NCBI GenBank assembly: GCA_948567375.1
Contig: OX419760.1
Coordinates: 29,202,001-29,266,000, forward strand
DNA from: Lunularia cruciata
Lineage: Eukaryota > Streptophyta > Marchantiopsida > Lunulariales > Lunulariaceae
Length of the DNA stretch: 64,000 bases
Reading direction: 5' to 3'
Part shown: in pieces, positions 21,544-32,308 of the stretch
Layout of the letters: every line of letters begins with the position of its first letter
Position numbering within the stretch: position 1 is the stretch's first letter
The notes under the pieces: model-generated
Databases searched by the model: none
What the model saw: the letters and a program-made list of their open reading frames with translations, nothing else
Told to the model about the DNA's origin: nothing
Made by a program: the position numbers and the translations under genes

Positions 21544-24454
21544 CTTTGGTGATATTATTGGACCAAGGACTTTTGAGTGTGTGACAAGGGATTTAGCACG
21601 TAAACAGACGGCTCTGCCGATCTCATGTGGTGAGGTTGGCTTGTTTTCTGCTCTTATGTCATTGTGATGATGTCAGAACTGATCAAGTGAGTGCTCCAAA
21701 GTATAATCAACATAAACTGTGAAGTTTATCCCTTTAGAACAGAATTTCATATCATCTTATAGGAACATAGACAACCTCATCTCTTGTATCTCATTAGTAG
21801 TGCTAAAACACTACCCGCTGTCTAGTCTTACTGTATATTATTTTGCACCATCGTTTGTTTAGATTGATGCCTCATTCTCATTTGAAGAATGCAAACATAT
21901 CGCCTAAAGTTTTTCTTGTTCTATATTAGTCCGGTTCTAAGCATATGAAGATATTCTCAACCTCAAATCAACCTTCACATAATCCACTCGATTGGGTGTA
22001 ACGTTTCCATACCTTGGTAAACGAAAACAATATTGTGCATATTCACAAAGATTAATTTGATGTATGTAAACGACTCCATCTTTGTATCTTGATGAGAATG
22101 GTTGTACTTCTCCATCGTTTTTAAATTTTAAAGAAATTAAATTTTTTTTTGAAAACTCTTGTATGACCTAAAGACAAACTTCTCAACTTGTATATTAATC
22201 CAAATCTCTCAAAAGTCCAGGTTGACTTCAACCCCAAATTTGGACAAAAGATCTAGGCCCATATTTGGCCTAGCGTCCCATCAAACTTCATCCCAAAAGT
22301 TTGCTCTATAAGACCGGCATGAGTTCATCCCAAAGTCAGTGGCCACGCCAAAATATCTGGGCCCAGTGTCTATGGCTAAATGTCCAAGCCAAACACTTAG
22401 TAGCGTTATAGAGCTTTGCATAACTGTTGACATCATACTTCAAAGATACCAATAACATTACACTAAATAATTCATGATTCACCAAAAATCCGTAGTCTAA
22501 GAAAAAACAATTAGCATCTTTACTTGCTCAAACCAGGACTAACTATCTGATGAATTGAAGGTATCAATCATACTTATCGTTGTCTTTGAGTACAACAATA
22601 CTTTGAAAAATGCTTCATCACTCTTCTCAAATTTGCTCTCTATATTCTTTTTGTTTGACGTGTTGACGTAATGTGTAAGGACACTCGTACAGAACACTTC
22701 TTGTATTACAATAACTAAACCTTTTGCTTATCTTACATTATCATACATCTCAAATTTGACGAATTGCATGTTTTGAGAGCTTGCAAAATCATATGTTGTG
22801 TCTTTGTTCTAAAGTATCTAAGGTACATGTCTTATTCTTACCAAGCTTACATCCAATAATTTGAGGACAATCCTTGATCAAATCTCTACGAGCGAAGGGA
22901 TATACACATACACATTGCAAAATATACAAAATTGAAAATATTTTACAGTCTATTATAGATTCCGGATCCGCGTTCAAGTTTCTTCTCATAAAGGATTGGG
23001 ATCAAGTTTTTAGCATCAACATTTATCCATTTCCTACAAATCTCTCTAATTCTCAACATAGGTTCATATTTTGATGATTTGATATATAGTATACAGAATT
23101 GAGTCTATAAATTCTGATAGGAACTTTATGTCCCCTGGGACATAATCTACAAGTGTTCTACTCAACCATACGTAAACCTTTGCAAGCCGCTCTCTCCATC
23201 TGTAATGTCAGCCATGTATGCATTAATTAGTTCAGTGCGCGTATGCATTAATCTTGTATTCTAGAATTCCTACCAACTTTTAGCAGCAAATGTCGAATGG
23301 ACAGATGTTTTCGTTTCCACTTCTCCCTTTCTTCTGTGTTTGCCATAATATGGTGTGTAAGTTCACCACATGCACTTGTGATTGATTTCCTCCGCTATGC
23401 CTTTGATGTTGACGCTTGGTCGATAAAATGGATGCTCAAATCCGGACGACTCGGTTGAGTTACAAACCAGGGTGTAGCTAATCCCAAAATTGTCCCATAT
23501 TGTCACCGATGTTGAAATGACCTAACTAGACGATTGATTGTCTCGAGACGAGTTCAGCGTCTGATCTTCATCCCTCGTACGATATGCTCGGTCGTCAAGG
23601 TAAAATTTTAATATCTCTAGACCCCCACACAAACAATGTCCGGCAGCCCATAACCATGACATTGAACCGCAACCACTTCGCTATGCACTAGCAGGTTGAA
23701 AGAGTTCTGAATTTGGTCCACAGGGAGATATCTGTCAGTATTCAGTAGTTCTCATTTCAGGTGTCTGAGTGGGAAGTACAGTTCATTCAGACTCGAACAT
23801 GGCCGGAACCGGCTGGCCCTTTTGATTTCCGCGTTGTCTTTCTTTGCTCTTAGTTGGCTTTTTATATATGTTTGTGGAAGTCACACCCTTCACCATCTAT
23901 GAAATCTCGTTCGCTCTTAGCTCACCCCTCTGTTTTAAGTTTTACACTATAAGATTGTACCGTTCTGTTTGAAACTTACAAGATAAGATTATACTGCAAA
24001 CATTCATACCCCTACTATCATTTGATGTCCATGAACTTAGATAATGAAAAAACAAATCACGAATACAATTTTCCTTGATCTTTCTAGTTTAGCAAGAGTT
24101 CAAAGTCCCTCTAATAAACGAGCTCCTGTTTTCCCTGTACTCCACCTCGTCTGGCCCCGTCAATTACTGTGCCTAGTGCAGCCCGAAAGATCATGCATGT
24201 GTTGCATGGTCTTCTTGGACACACTAGTTCATGAACGTTTTAGAATCCAATGATTGGTTGATGAGTATGGGAACTTCCTCCTTCGAAATTCGAGCTGCGG
24301 TAAAGTTTCAGAAGCATATTCTTGTTAAGATGTGGAGCTTGATCCGTCCGATTTGTCCCGTTTACGATGCTGAGGTATGTGATTCAGATCATCCACGGGA
24401 TATAGTCCAGGGTCGAGACAAATGTTTCACAATTCAAGAAATCGGGGTGACACC

Positions 24455-24566
24455 GTGAGTGCGATCTTCTTCTTTGTGCAACTGTCGAAGGTTACCTTGC
24501 AACCTGCAAAGTGAGTGTGATCTTCTTCTTTGTGCAACTGTAAAAGGTAACCTTGCAACCTGCAAA
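24455..24566. repeat. 56-bp tandem duplication, two units
   Basis: Units start GTGAGTG at 24455 and 24511 and share GATCTTCTTCTTTGTGCAAC and ACCTTGCAACCTGCAAA. Second copy at 59080..59191. Confidence 0.8.
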
Positions 24567-24750
24567 GTGAACCTTGCGGAGAGTAGAAAATAGATACGTT
24601 TGTGAAAAAGAATCAGTGGAGAACTCTAGTAACTTTGATTGCATGAAGTTGGCCAGCAGAGTTATGATTTTGATCAAAAGAGAAACGAGAAAGAGATAAA
24701 TAGAAAAGTGCGGATCAAAATAAACTCAAGAACAGATTAGACAGAAAAAG

Positions 24751-24779
24751 AGTTGGTCGGGACACCGTCCCGACTAACT
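24751..24779. repeat. GC-rich 13-bp inverted repeat with 3-base loop
   Basis: AGTTGGTCGGGAC, loop ACC, GTCCCGACTAACT: one mismatch in thirteen. It stands out in AT-rich DNA. A bacterial-style terminator has no meaning in a plant nuclear genome; it may be a foldback remnant. Second copy at 59376..59404. Confidence 0.65.
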
Positions 24780-25213
24780 CTATTGATTTATCTCTAGTAA
24801 CATGGTCTGTAGGTAAACCAATTCACATAAGGAATAGCCTTTAGCAGAACTTTTTGTTGCGGGGAGATTTCATATACTGTGCTGGAGCTCGTAGTTTCAT
24901 CTGGACACTCCGGAATGTAGCTGGAAGCGCACACATTATGTTTCCTTAGAGAATTTTATCGCCCTGATTAGATATGTCGGAGATCTCTATTGATTTATCT
25001 GTTCCTCTTAGGATCTTGAATTATTGAGATCAACCCTGCTCAGGAAGGAAAGATATATCAGGAGACAAAGAGATTATGACAGTCTTCAATTATTGACATC
25101 AACCCAGCACAAGAAGGAAAGACATATAGGGACACAAAGAGAAAGGTAAAAAAATGTACTCACACATATATAAATAGATACACGAGAATTAACGGATACA
25201 CAAAAATTAACGT

Positions 25214-25304
25214 GGTTTAGAATCACTTGCTCTTCCAAGAATTAAGACGGTTTAGAATCACTTGCTCTTCCAAGAATTAAGACGGTTTAGAATCACTTGC
25301 TTCT
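25214..25304. repeat. 35-bp tandem repeat, about 2.6 units
   Basis: Starts at 25214, 25249 and 25284, each GGTTTAGAATCACTTGCT, then CTTCCAAGAATTAAGAC in the first two. Noncoding, between the NLR 3' end and the intergenic region. Second copy at 59839..59929. Confidence 0.85.
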
Positions 25305-25342
25305 ACATCTACTGCCATACAGATCCAGGAATTTTAAAGAAT

Positions 25343-25348
25343 TTTATT
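25343..25348 (-). promoter_or_regulatory. Possible poly(A) signal (AATAAA) of the original NLR 3' end
   Basis: AATAAA on the minus strand, about 210 bases after the last ARM-type stop codon (25559). Placement is right for a plant 3' UTR, but the motif is common in AT-rich DNA. Confidence 0.25.
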
Positions 25349-25558
25349 CCCTCACAATACAGGTGACAGAGATCAACGTGTACATTCCATAGATAGAGAG
25401 CAACTGGATAAAAGAATTACAGTAAGTCATAAAATTCCACAAAAGCAGCTTCTGCTCTAGATCTGAGAGGGGTGTACTAAAGCCTTCTCACCTGCACTTG
25501 TACACAAAGAGTCACCAGCACTAGCTAGCAGATCACACAGGCCTTGAAGCGTGGATTT

Positions 25559-28212
25559 TCAGTAACCTGGTCCCCTCCAAAGAATGCGATCAACTTTTGA
25601 TGTAGCGCCTGGAATGCCTCCAATCCTCCTTTGTAGCTCATTGTCAATGGCCAGAGTACCAAATACCCGTGCGAAGCTTTTCAGGATCAAAGGACTCTTG
25701 TTTTTAGACAAGAAATCAACCAATCCTTCAAGATCTCCAGAGGAATCCGTGTTGTGTTTGCGATGGGCAATATCATGAGTTGAATTACCCAAAGTTAGCA
25801 CCAGCCATTCTTGCACCTCCACACATTCCAGGAAGAGTGTGAGCAGTTTTGAGATTGAACCTGCAATTTCTCCAATCCTTTCTCCCATCTTCACTCCTTG
25901 ATATGTCAACCAAGGCCGATGCAACACTTCCCTTTCCGGGCTAAGGTCCATACAACATTCCTCATCAGCACGGAGTCACTTCCACCGAACAAACCATCCA
26001 ATAGTGCCTCAATTGCACCGGGGAAATCCACACTCTGCTTAGCAACGGCCTCATAATCAGCCAAATTCGACAGAGTTATCACCACTTGAACTTGAAAATC
26101 CACACTTCCATCCCTTTGAAGAGAGACCTTAAGGAGTTCAAGATTGACCCGGGAACTTATCCGATTCTCCTATTTCCATCTTTATGTTTGCCTAGGTTCG
26201 CTAACGTCCATACAACATTCCTCAGTAGGGACTCACTTCCACCCGACATACCATCCACTAGTGCCTCAACTGAACCCGCGAAATCCAGAGTCTGCTTAGC
26301 AGTGGCCTCATAATCAGCCAAATTCGACAGAGTTCTCGCCGCTCCAACTTGGACATCCACACTTCCATCCCTTTCAAAAAAAAACCTAAAGGAATTTTGA
26401 GATTGACCCCGGAACTTCTCCGATTCTCCTCTTCCCCTCTTCATGTTTGCCTAGACTGGCTAAGGTGCATGCAACGTTCTCCATCAGCACGGAATTACTT
26501 CCACAGGATAAACCCTCCAATAGTGCGGCAACACCACCGGGGAAATCCAGAATCTACTAAGCAGCGGCCTCATAACCCGCCAAATTCCGCTAGACTTCTC
26601 ACCACTTGAACTTGAACATCCACACTTCCATCCCTTTGAAGAAAGAGCTCCAAGAGTTTCAAGATTGACACCGGAACTTCTCCCATTCTTCTCTTCCCCT
26701 CTTCATGCACACCTGGATTGCCTAAGGTCCATGCAACGTTCTTCATCAGCACGAAATTACTTCCACCTGATAAACCATCCAATAATGCCTCAACACCACC
26801 GGGGGAATCCAGAATCTGCTTAGCACCAGCCCCATAATCAGCCAAATTCGCCAGAGTTCTCACCACTGCAACTTGAACATCCACACTTCCATCCCTTTGA
26901 AGAAAGAGTTCAAGGAGTTTCGAGATTGACCCCGGAACTCCTCCCATTCTTCTCTTCCCCTCTTCATGCAAAGCTACCTTCATGCAAAGCTACCTTGACT
27001 AAGGCCGATGCACCGTTCTCCACAAGCACTAATTACTTCCACCCGATACACCCTCTAATAATGCCTCAACACCACTGGGGAAAGCCAGAATATGCTTAGC
27101 AGCGGCCTCATAATCAGCCAAATTTGCCACAGTTCGCACCACTTCAACTTGAACATCCACACTTCCATCCCTTTCAAGAAAGAGCTCAAAGAGTTCCGAG
27201 ATTGACCCCGGAACTTCTCCCATTCTTCTCTTCCCCTCTTCATGCAAAGCTAGATTGCCTAAGGTCGATGCGACGTTTTTCATCGGCACGGAATTACTTC
27301 CACTTGATAAACCTTCCAATAATGTCTCAACACCACCGGGGAAATCCAGAATCTGCTTAGCAGCGGCCTCATAACCAACCAAATTCGCCAGAGTTCTCAC
27401 CACTTGAACTTGAACATCCACATTTCCATCCCTTTGAAGAAAGAGCTAAAAGAGTTTCGAGATTCACTCCGAAACTTCTCCCATTCTTCTCCTCCCCTCT
27501 TCATGCGAGGCTAGATTGCCTAAGGTCGATGCAACGTTCTCGATCAGCACGGAATTACTTCCACGCGATAAACCATCCAATAATGCCTCAACACCACTGG
27601 GGAAATCCAGAATCTGCTTAGCAGCGGCCTCATAACCAGCCAAATTCGCCAGCCTTCTTACCACTTCAACTTGAACATCCACACTTCCATCCCTTTGAAG
27701 AAAGAGCTCAAAGAGTTTCGAGATTGACCCCGGAACTTCTCCCATTCTTCTCTTCCCCTCTTCATGCCAAGCTAGATTGCCTAAGGTCCATGCAGCGTCC
27801 TCCATCAGCACGGAATTGCTTCCACCGGATAAACCATCCAATAATGCTCAACACCACCGGGGAAATCCAGAATGTGCTTAGCAGCGGCCTCAAAGCCAGC
27901 CAAATTCCCCAGAGTTCTCACCACTTCAACTTGAACATCCACACTTCCATCCCTTTGAAGAAAGAGCTCAAAGAGTTCCGAGATTGACCCCGGACCTTCT
28001 CCCATTCTTCTCTTCCCCTCTTCATGCGAAGCTAGATTGCCTAAGGTCCCTGCAACGTTCTCCATCAGCCCGGAATTACCTCCCCCGATAAACCTCCCAT
28101 TAATGCCTCAACACCACCGGGGAAATCCAGAATGTGCTTAGCAGCGGCCTCACAATCAACGAAGCTCGACAGAGTTCTCACCACTTCAACTTGAACGTCC
28201 ACACTTCCATCC
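25559..28212 (-). pseudogene. Decayed 3' part of the NLR ARM array, with original C-terminus
   Basis: About nine further 261-bp ARM-pair units follow the point where the intact frame ends. They encode the same GSISKL..LFLQRDGSVDVQV and ILDFPGGVEALL blocks but are broken: frames change between 28065, 27841, 26444, 26103 and 25951, and one unit has two stops in a row (near 27450-27470, TGA and TAG). Units diverge more towards the left, and the last (25951..25559) has a distinct ending with stop at 25561..25559, probably the ancestral C-terminal cap. The same breaks are in the right-hand copy (60184..62837), so decay came before the 34.6-kb duplication. It could still be transcribed as 3' UTR. 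Confidence 0.75.
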
Positions 28213-31200
28213 GCTTAGCAGAATCTGCTTAGCAGCGGCCTCATAATCAGCCAAATTTGATAGTGTTCTCACCACTTCAACTTGAACATCCACACTTCCA
28301 TCCCTTTGAAGAAAGAGCTCAAAGAGTTTCGAGATTGACCCCGGAACTTCTACCATTCTTCTCTTCCCCTCTTCACGGCAAGCTAGATTGCCTAAGGTCC
28401 GTGCAACGTTCTTCATCAGCACGAAATTACTTCCACCCGATAAACCATCCAATAATGCCTCAACAGCACCGGGGAAATCCAGAATCTGCTTAGCAGCGGC
28501 CTCATATTCAGCCAAATTCGACAGAGTTCTCACCACTTCAACTTGAACATCCACACTTCCATCCCTTTGAAGAAAGAGCTCAAAGAGTTTCGAGATTGAC
28601 CCCGGAACTTCTCCGATTCTCCACTTCCCCTCTTGATGCAAAGCTAGATTGGCTAAGGTCCATGCAACGTTCTTCATCACCATGGAATTACTTCCACCCG
28701 ATAAACCATCCAATAATGCCTCGACACCACCGGGGAAATCCAGAATCTGCTTAGCAGCGGACTCATAATCAGCCAAATTCGACAGAGTTCTCACCACTTC
28801 AACATGAACATCCACACTTCCATCTCTTCGAAGAAAGAGCTCAAAGAGTTTCGAGATTGACCCCGGAACTTCTCCGATTCTCCACTTCCCCTCTTCATGT
28901 TTGCCTAGATTGGCTAACGTCCGTGCAATGTTCTTCATCAGCACGGAATTACTTCCACCCGATAAACCATCCAATAATGCCTCAACACCACCGGGGAAAT
29001 CCAGAATCTGCTTAGCAGCTGCCTCATAATCAGCCAAATTCGACAGAGTTCTCACCACTTCAACTTGAACATCCACACTTCCATCCCTTTGAAGAAAGAG
29101 CTCAAAGAGTTTCGAGATTGACCCCGGAACTTCTCCGATTCTCCACTTCCCCTCTTGATGCAAAGCTAGATTGGCTAAGGTCCATGCAACGTTCTTCATC
29201 ACCATGGAATTACTTCCACCCGATAAACCATCCAATAATGCCTCGACACCACCGGGGAAATCCAGAATCTGCTTAGCAGCGGACTCATAATCAGCCAAAT
29301 TCGACAGAGTTCTCACCACTTCAACATGAACATCCACACTTCCATCTCTTCGAAGAAAGAGCTCAAAGAGTTTCGAGATTGACCCCGGAACTTCTCCGAT
29401 TCTCCACTTCCCCTCTTCATGTTTGCCTAGATTGGCTAAGGTCCGTGCAACGTTCTTCATCAGCACGGAATTACTTCCACCCGATAAACCATCCAATAAT
29501 GCCTCAACACCACCGGGGAAATCCAGAATCTGCTTAGCAGCGGCCTCATTACCAGCCAAATTCGACAGAGTTCTCACCACTTCAACTTGAACATCCACAC
29601 TTGCATCTCTTCGAAGAAAGAGCTCAAAGAGTTTCGAGATTGACCCCGGAACTTCTCCGATTCTCCACTCGCCCTCTTCATGCAAAGCTAGATTGGCTAA
29701 GGTCCCTGCAACGTTCTTCATCACCATGGAATTACTTCCACCCGATAAACCATCCAATAATGCCTCGACACCACCGGGGAAATCCAGAATCCGCTTAGCA
29801 GCGGCCTCATCATCAGCCAAATTCGACAGAGTTCTCACCACTTGAACTTGAAGATCCACACTTCCATCTCTTTGAAGAAAGAGCTCAAAGAGTTTCGAGA
29901 TTGACCCCGGAACTTCTCCGATTCTTCTAGTCCCCTCTTCACGGTAAGCTATATTGCCTAAGGTCCATGCAACGCTCTTCATCAGCACGGAATCACTTCC
30001 ACCCGATAAACCATCCAATAATCCCTCGACACCACCGGGGAAATCCAGAATCTGCTTAGCAGCGGCCTCATTACCAGCCAAATTCGACAGAGTTCTCACC
30101 ACTTCAACTTGAACATCCACACTTGCATCTCTTCGAAGAAAGAGCTCAAAGAGTTTCGAGATTGACCCCGGAACTTCTCCGATTCTCCACTCGCCCTCTT
30201 CATGTTTGCCTAGATTGGCTAAGGTCCCTGCAACGTTCTTCATCACCATGGAATTACTTCCACCCGATAAACCATCCAATAATGCCTCGACACCACCGGG
30301 GAAATCCAGAATCTGCTTAGCAGCGGCCTCATAATCAGCCAAATTCGACAGAGTTCTCACCACTTGAACTTGAACATCCACACTTCCATCCCTTTGAAGA
30401 AAGAGCTCAAAGAGTTTCGAGATTGACCCCGGAACTTCTACCATTCTTCTAGTCCCCTCTTCACGGCAAGCTAGATTGGCTAAGGTCCCTGCAACGTTCT
30501 CCATCAGCACGGAATTACTTCCACCCGATAAACCATGCAATAATGCCTCAACACCACCGGGGAAATCCAGAATCTGCTTAGCAGCTGCCTCATAATCAGC
30601 CAAATTCGACAGAGTTCTCACCACTTCAACTTGAACATCCACACTTCCATCCCTTTGAAGAAAGAGCTCAAAGAGTTTCGAGATTGACCCCGGAACTTCT
30701 CCGATTCTCCACTCGCCCTCTTCATGCAAAGCTAGATTGGCTAAGGTCCCTGCAACGTTCTTCATCACCATGGAATTACTTCCACCCGATAAACCATCCA
30801 ATAATGCCTCGACACCACCGGGGAAATCCAGAATCTGCTTAGCAGCGGACTCATAATCAGCCAAATTCGACAGAGTTCTCACCACTTCAACATGAACATC
30901 CACACTTCCATCTCTTCGAAGAAAGAGCTCAAAGAGTTTCGAGATTGACCCCGGAACTTCTCCGATTCTCCACTTCCCCTCTTGATGCAAAGCTAGATTG
31001 GCTAAGGTCCGTGCAACGTTCTTCATCACCATGGAATTACTTCCACCCGATAAACCATCCAATAATGCCTCGACACCACCGGGGAAATCCAGAATCTGCT
31101 TAGCAGCGGACTCATAATCAGCCAAATTCGACAGAGTTCTCACCACTTCAACATGAACATCCACACTTCCATCTCTTCGAAGAAAGAGCTCAAAGAGTTT

Positions 31201-32154
31201 CGAGATTGACCCCGGAACTTCTCCCATTCTTCTCGTCCCCTCTTCACGGCAAGCTAGATTGCCTAAGATCCATGCAATGTTCTCCATCAGCACGGAATTA
31301 CTTCCACCCGATAAACCATCCAATAATGCCTCAACACCACCGGGGAAATCCAGAATCTGCTTAGCAGCTGCCTCACAACCAGCCAAATTCAACAGAGTTC
31401 TCACCACTTCAACTTGAACATCCACACTTCCATCTCTTTGAAGAAAGACCTCAAAGAGTTTCGAGATTGACCCCGGAACTTCTCCCATTCTTCTCCTCCC
31501 CTCTTCATGCGAAGCTAGATTGGCTAAGGTCCATGCAATGTTCTCCATCAGCAGGGAATTACTTCCACTTGATAAGCCCTCCAATAATGCCTCAACACCA
31601 CCGGGGAAATCCAGAATCTGCTTAGCAGCGGCCTCACAACAAGTCAAACTCGACAGAGTTCTCACCACGTCAACTTGAACATCCACACTTCCATCCATTT
31701 GAAAAAAGAGGTCAAAGAGTTTCGAGATTGACCCCGGAACTTCTCCGACTCTCGTCCTCCCACCTTTATGGCGTACTATGCAATCTAAAGCGTCTGCAGC
31801 AATTTGCCTGAGTGTGGAGTTCTGACCAAGAGACAAACAACCTATCACGGTCCGAAGCGCGCCTGGAAACTCCACTATCTGCTTATTATTAGCTTTGTAT
31901 AGAGCCAAACGACCGATACCGCAAAGGTGAAGTTTCTGGTATGGGGAGCATGAGCTTTCATCGGTGTGCTGCGGCGTTAAAAACAATTCAACCAGACATT
32001 TTATGGTCCGAGGAGTATGAGATTCACTACACAATCCTGTGTTCGAAATTCGAGTCAATGTGCTGATTATTGGTGGTCCATAGTGCAAAGATGAGACCAA
32101 ACTTTGCAGACACGTGTCATCAAGTTGTCCATTGCGAACGACCTTGACGTAAAC
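28186..32154 (-). CDS. NB-ARC-ARM immune receptor, exon 3: ARM-repeat sensor array
   Basis: Third coding exon, joined in phase 0 after acceptor TTTGTAG (AG at 32156..32155). It encodes 1322 residues: about 135 residues of divergent ARM-like sequence (GALRTVIGCLSLG and similar), then 13 complete units and one partial unit of exactly 87 residues (261 bp) from 31746 leftwards without an indel. Each unit is two ARM repeats of about 43 residues (one starting GSISKLFELF, one starting GVEALLDGLS). Units are near-identical and differ at a small set of positions. The frame ends after an array junction at 28212: residues after AAKQIL are non-homologous and stop at 28188..28186. Total product about 1950 residues. 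ARM arrays form superhelical protein-binding surfaces, so ligand or effector recognition is the likely role (inference). Confidence 0.85.
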   Translation of the reverse strand, partial: VYVKVVRNGQLDDTCLQSLVSSLHYGPPIISTLTRISNTGLCSESHTPRTIKCLVELFLTPQHTDESSCSPYQKLHLCGIGRLALYKANNKQIVEFPGALRTVIGCLSLGQNSTLRQIAADALDCIVRHKGGRTRVGEVPGSISKLFDLFFQMDGSVDVQVDVVRTLSSLTCCEAAAKQILDFPGGVEALLEGLSSGSNSLLMENIAWTLANLASHEEGRRRMGEVPGSISKLFEVFLQRDGSVDVQVEVVRTLLNLAGCEAAAKQILDFPGGVEALLDGLSGGSNSVLMENIAWILGNLACREEGTRRMGEVPGSISKLFELFLRRDGSVDVHVEVVRTLSNLADYESAAKQILDFPGGVEALLDGLSGGSNSMVMKNVARTLANLALHQEGKWRIGEVPGSISKLFELFLRRDGSVDVHVEVVRTLSNLADYESAAKQILDFPGGVEALLDGLSGGSNSMVMKNVAGTLANLALHEEGEWRIGEVPGSISKLFELFLQRDGSVDVQVEVVRTLSNLADYEAAAKQILDFPGGVEALLHGLSGGSNSVLMENVAGTLANLACREEGTRRMVEVPGSISKLFELFLQRDGSVDVQVQVVRTLSNLADYEAAAKQILDFPGGVEALLDGLSGGSNSMVMKNVAGTLANLGKHEEGEWRIGEVPGSISKLFELFLRRDASVDVQVEVVRTLSNLAGNEAAAKQILDFPGGVEGLLDGLSGGSDSVLMKSVAWTLGNIAYREEGTRRIGEVPGSISKLFELFLQRDGSVDLQVQVVRTLSNLADDEAAAKRILDFPGGVEALLDGLSGGSNSMVMKNVAGTLANLALHEEGEWRIGEVPGSISKLFELFLRRDASVDVQVEVVRTLSNLAGNEAAAKQILDFPGGVEALLDGLSGGSNSVLMKNVARTLANLGKHEEGKWRIGEVPGSISKLFELFLRRDGSVDVHVEVVRTLSNLADYESAAKQILDFPGGVEALLDGLSGGSNSMVMKNVAWTLANLALHQEGKWRIGEVPGSISKLFELFLQRDGSVDVQVEVVRTLSNLADYEAAAKQILDFPGGVEALLDGLSGGSNSVLMKNIARTLANLGKHEEGKWRIGEVPGSISKLFELFLRRDGSVDVHVEVVRTLSNLADYESAAKQILDFPGGVEALLDGLSGGSNSMVMKNVAWTLANLALHQEGKWRIGEVPGSISKLFELFLQRDGSVDVQVEVVRTLSNLAEYEAAAKQILDFPGAVEALLDGLSGGSNFVLMKNVARTLGNLACREEGKRRMVEVPGSISKLFELFLQRDGSVDVQVEVVRTLSNLADYEAAAKQILLSGWKCGRSS
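28213..31746 (-). repeat. 261-bp coding tandem repeat array (13.5 units)
   Basis: Unit n starts at 31746 minus 261 times (n-1). Units 10 and 11 are repeated almost exactly as 12 and 13, and 7 and 9 are nearly identical, giving a 522-bp higher-order period. Such homogeneity shows recent unequal crossing-over or gene conversion. Confidence 0.92.
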
Positions 32155-32308
32155 CTACAAATAGATACGGAACAAAGAAACTGGGAAGTTAGAGTGTTAT
32201 TGGATTCTTTTCATTTAAGTTTGGGGTAAATTCCAAGTAATTTCAGTGCTTTCCTACAAGGCTGCCTGACATTAAGAGAGAACGCGAGTGGGCAAAAGTA
32301 GAACAGAC
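32155..32308 (-). other. NLR intron between exons 2 and 3
   Basis: 154 bases, donor CAG then GTCTGT (GT at 32308..32307), acceptor TTTGTAG. Phase 0 on both sides. Without splicing, the upstream frame stops at 32243 and the ARM frame lacks a start. Confidence 0.7.

Larger units (their letters stand above)
20861..25340. other. Intergenic region downstream of the NLR gene, no gene supported
   Basis: Base composition rises towards gene-like levels after about 21000 and again after 23100, but open frames are short and carry no domain I know. The longest (21176..21484, plus) changes frame in the right-hand copy through a one-base indel in a C run, which argues against coding. Two adjacent frames at 24044..24458 are conserved between copies but are not recognisable. 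Small tandem repeats and one hairpin are listed separately. Confidence 0.5.

Noticed and set aside
25213-25310. Short direct repeats taken as a possible CRISPR array
   Set aside because: Units abut without unique spacers, only 2.6 copies, and the DNA is eukaryotic.
26157-27841. Separate small ARM genes at 25559..28065
   Set aside because: They are fragments of one continuous repeat array separated by stops and frameshifts, not independent genes.
28257-30320. Plus-strand open frames in the ARM array (28257..28493, 29601..29798, 30123..30320 and similar)
   Set aside because: They are antisense shadows of the 87-residue units and recur at the repeat spacing; the minus frame carries the domain signal.
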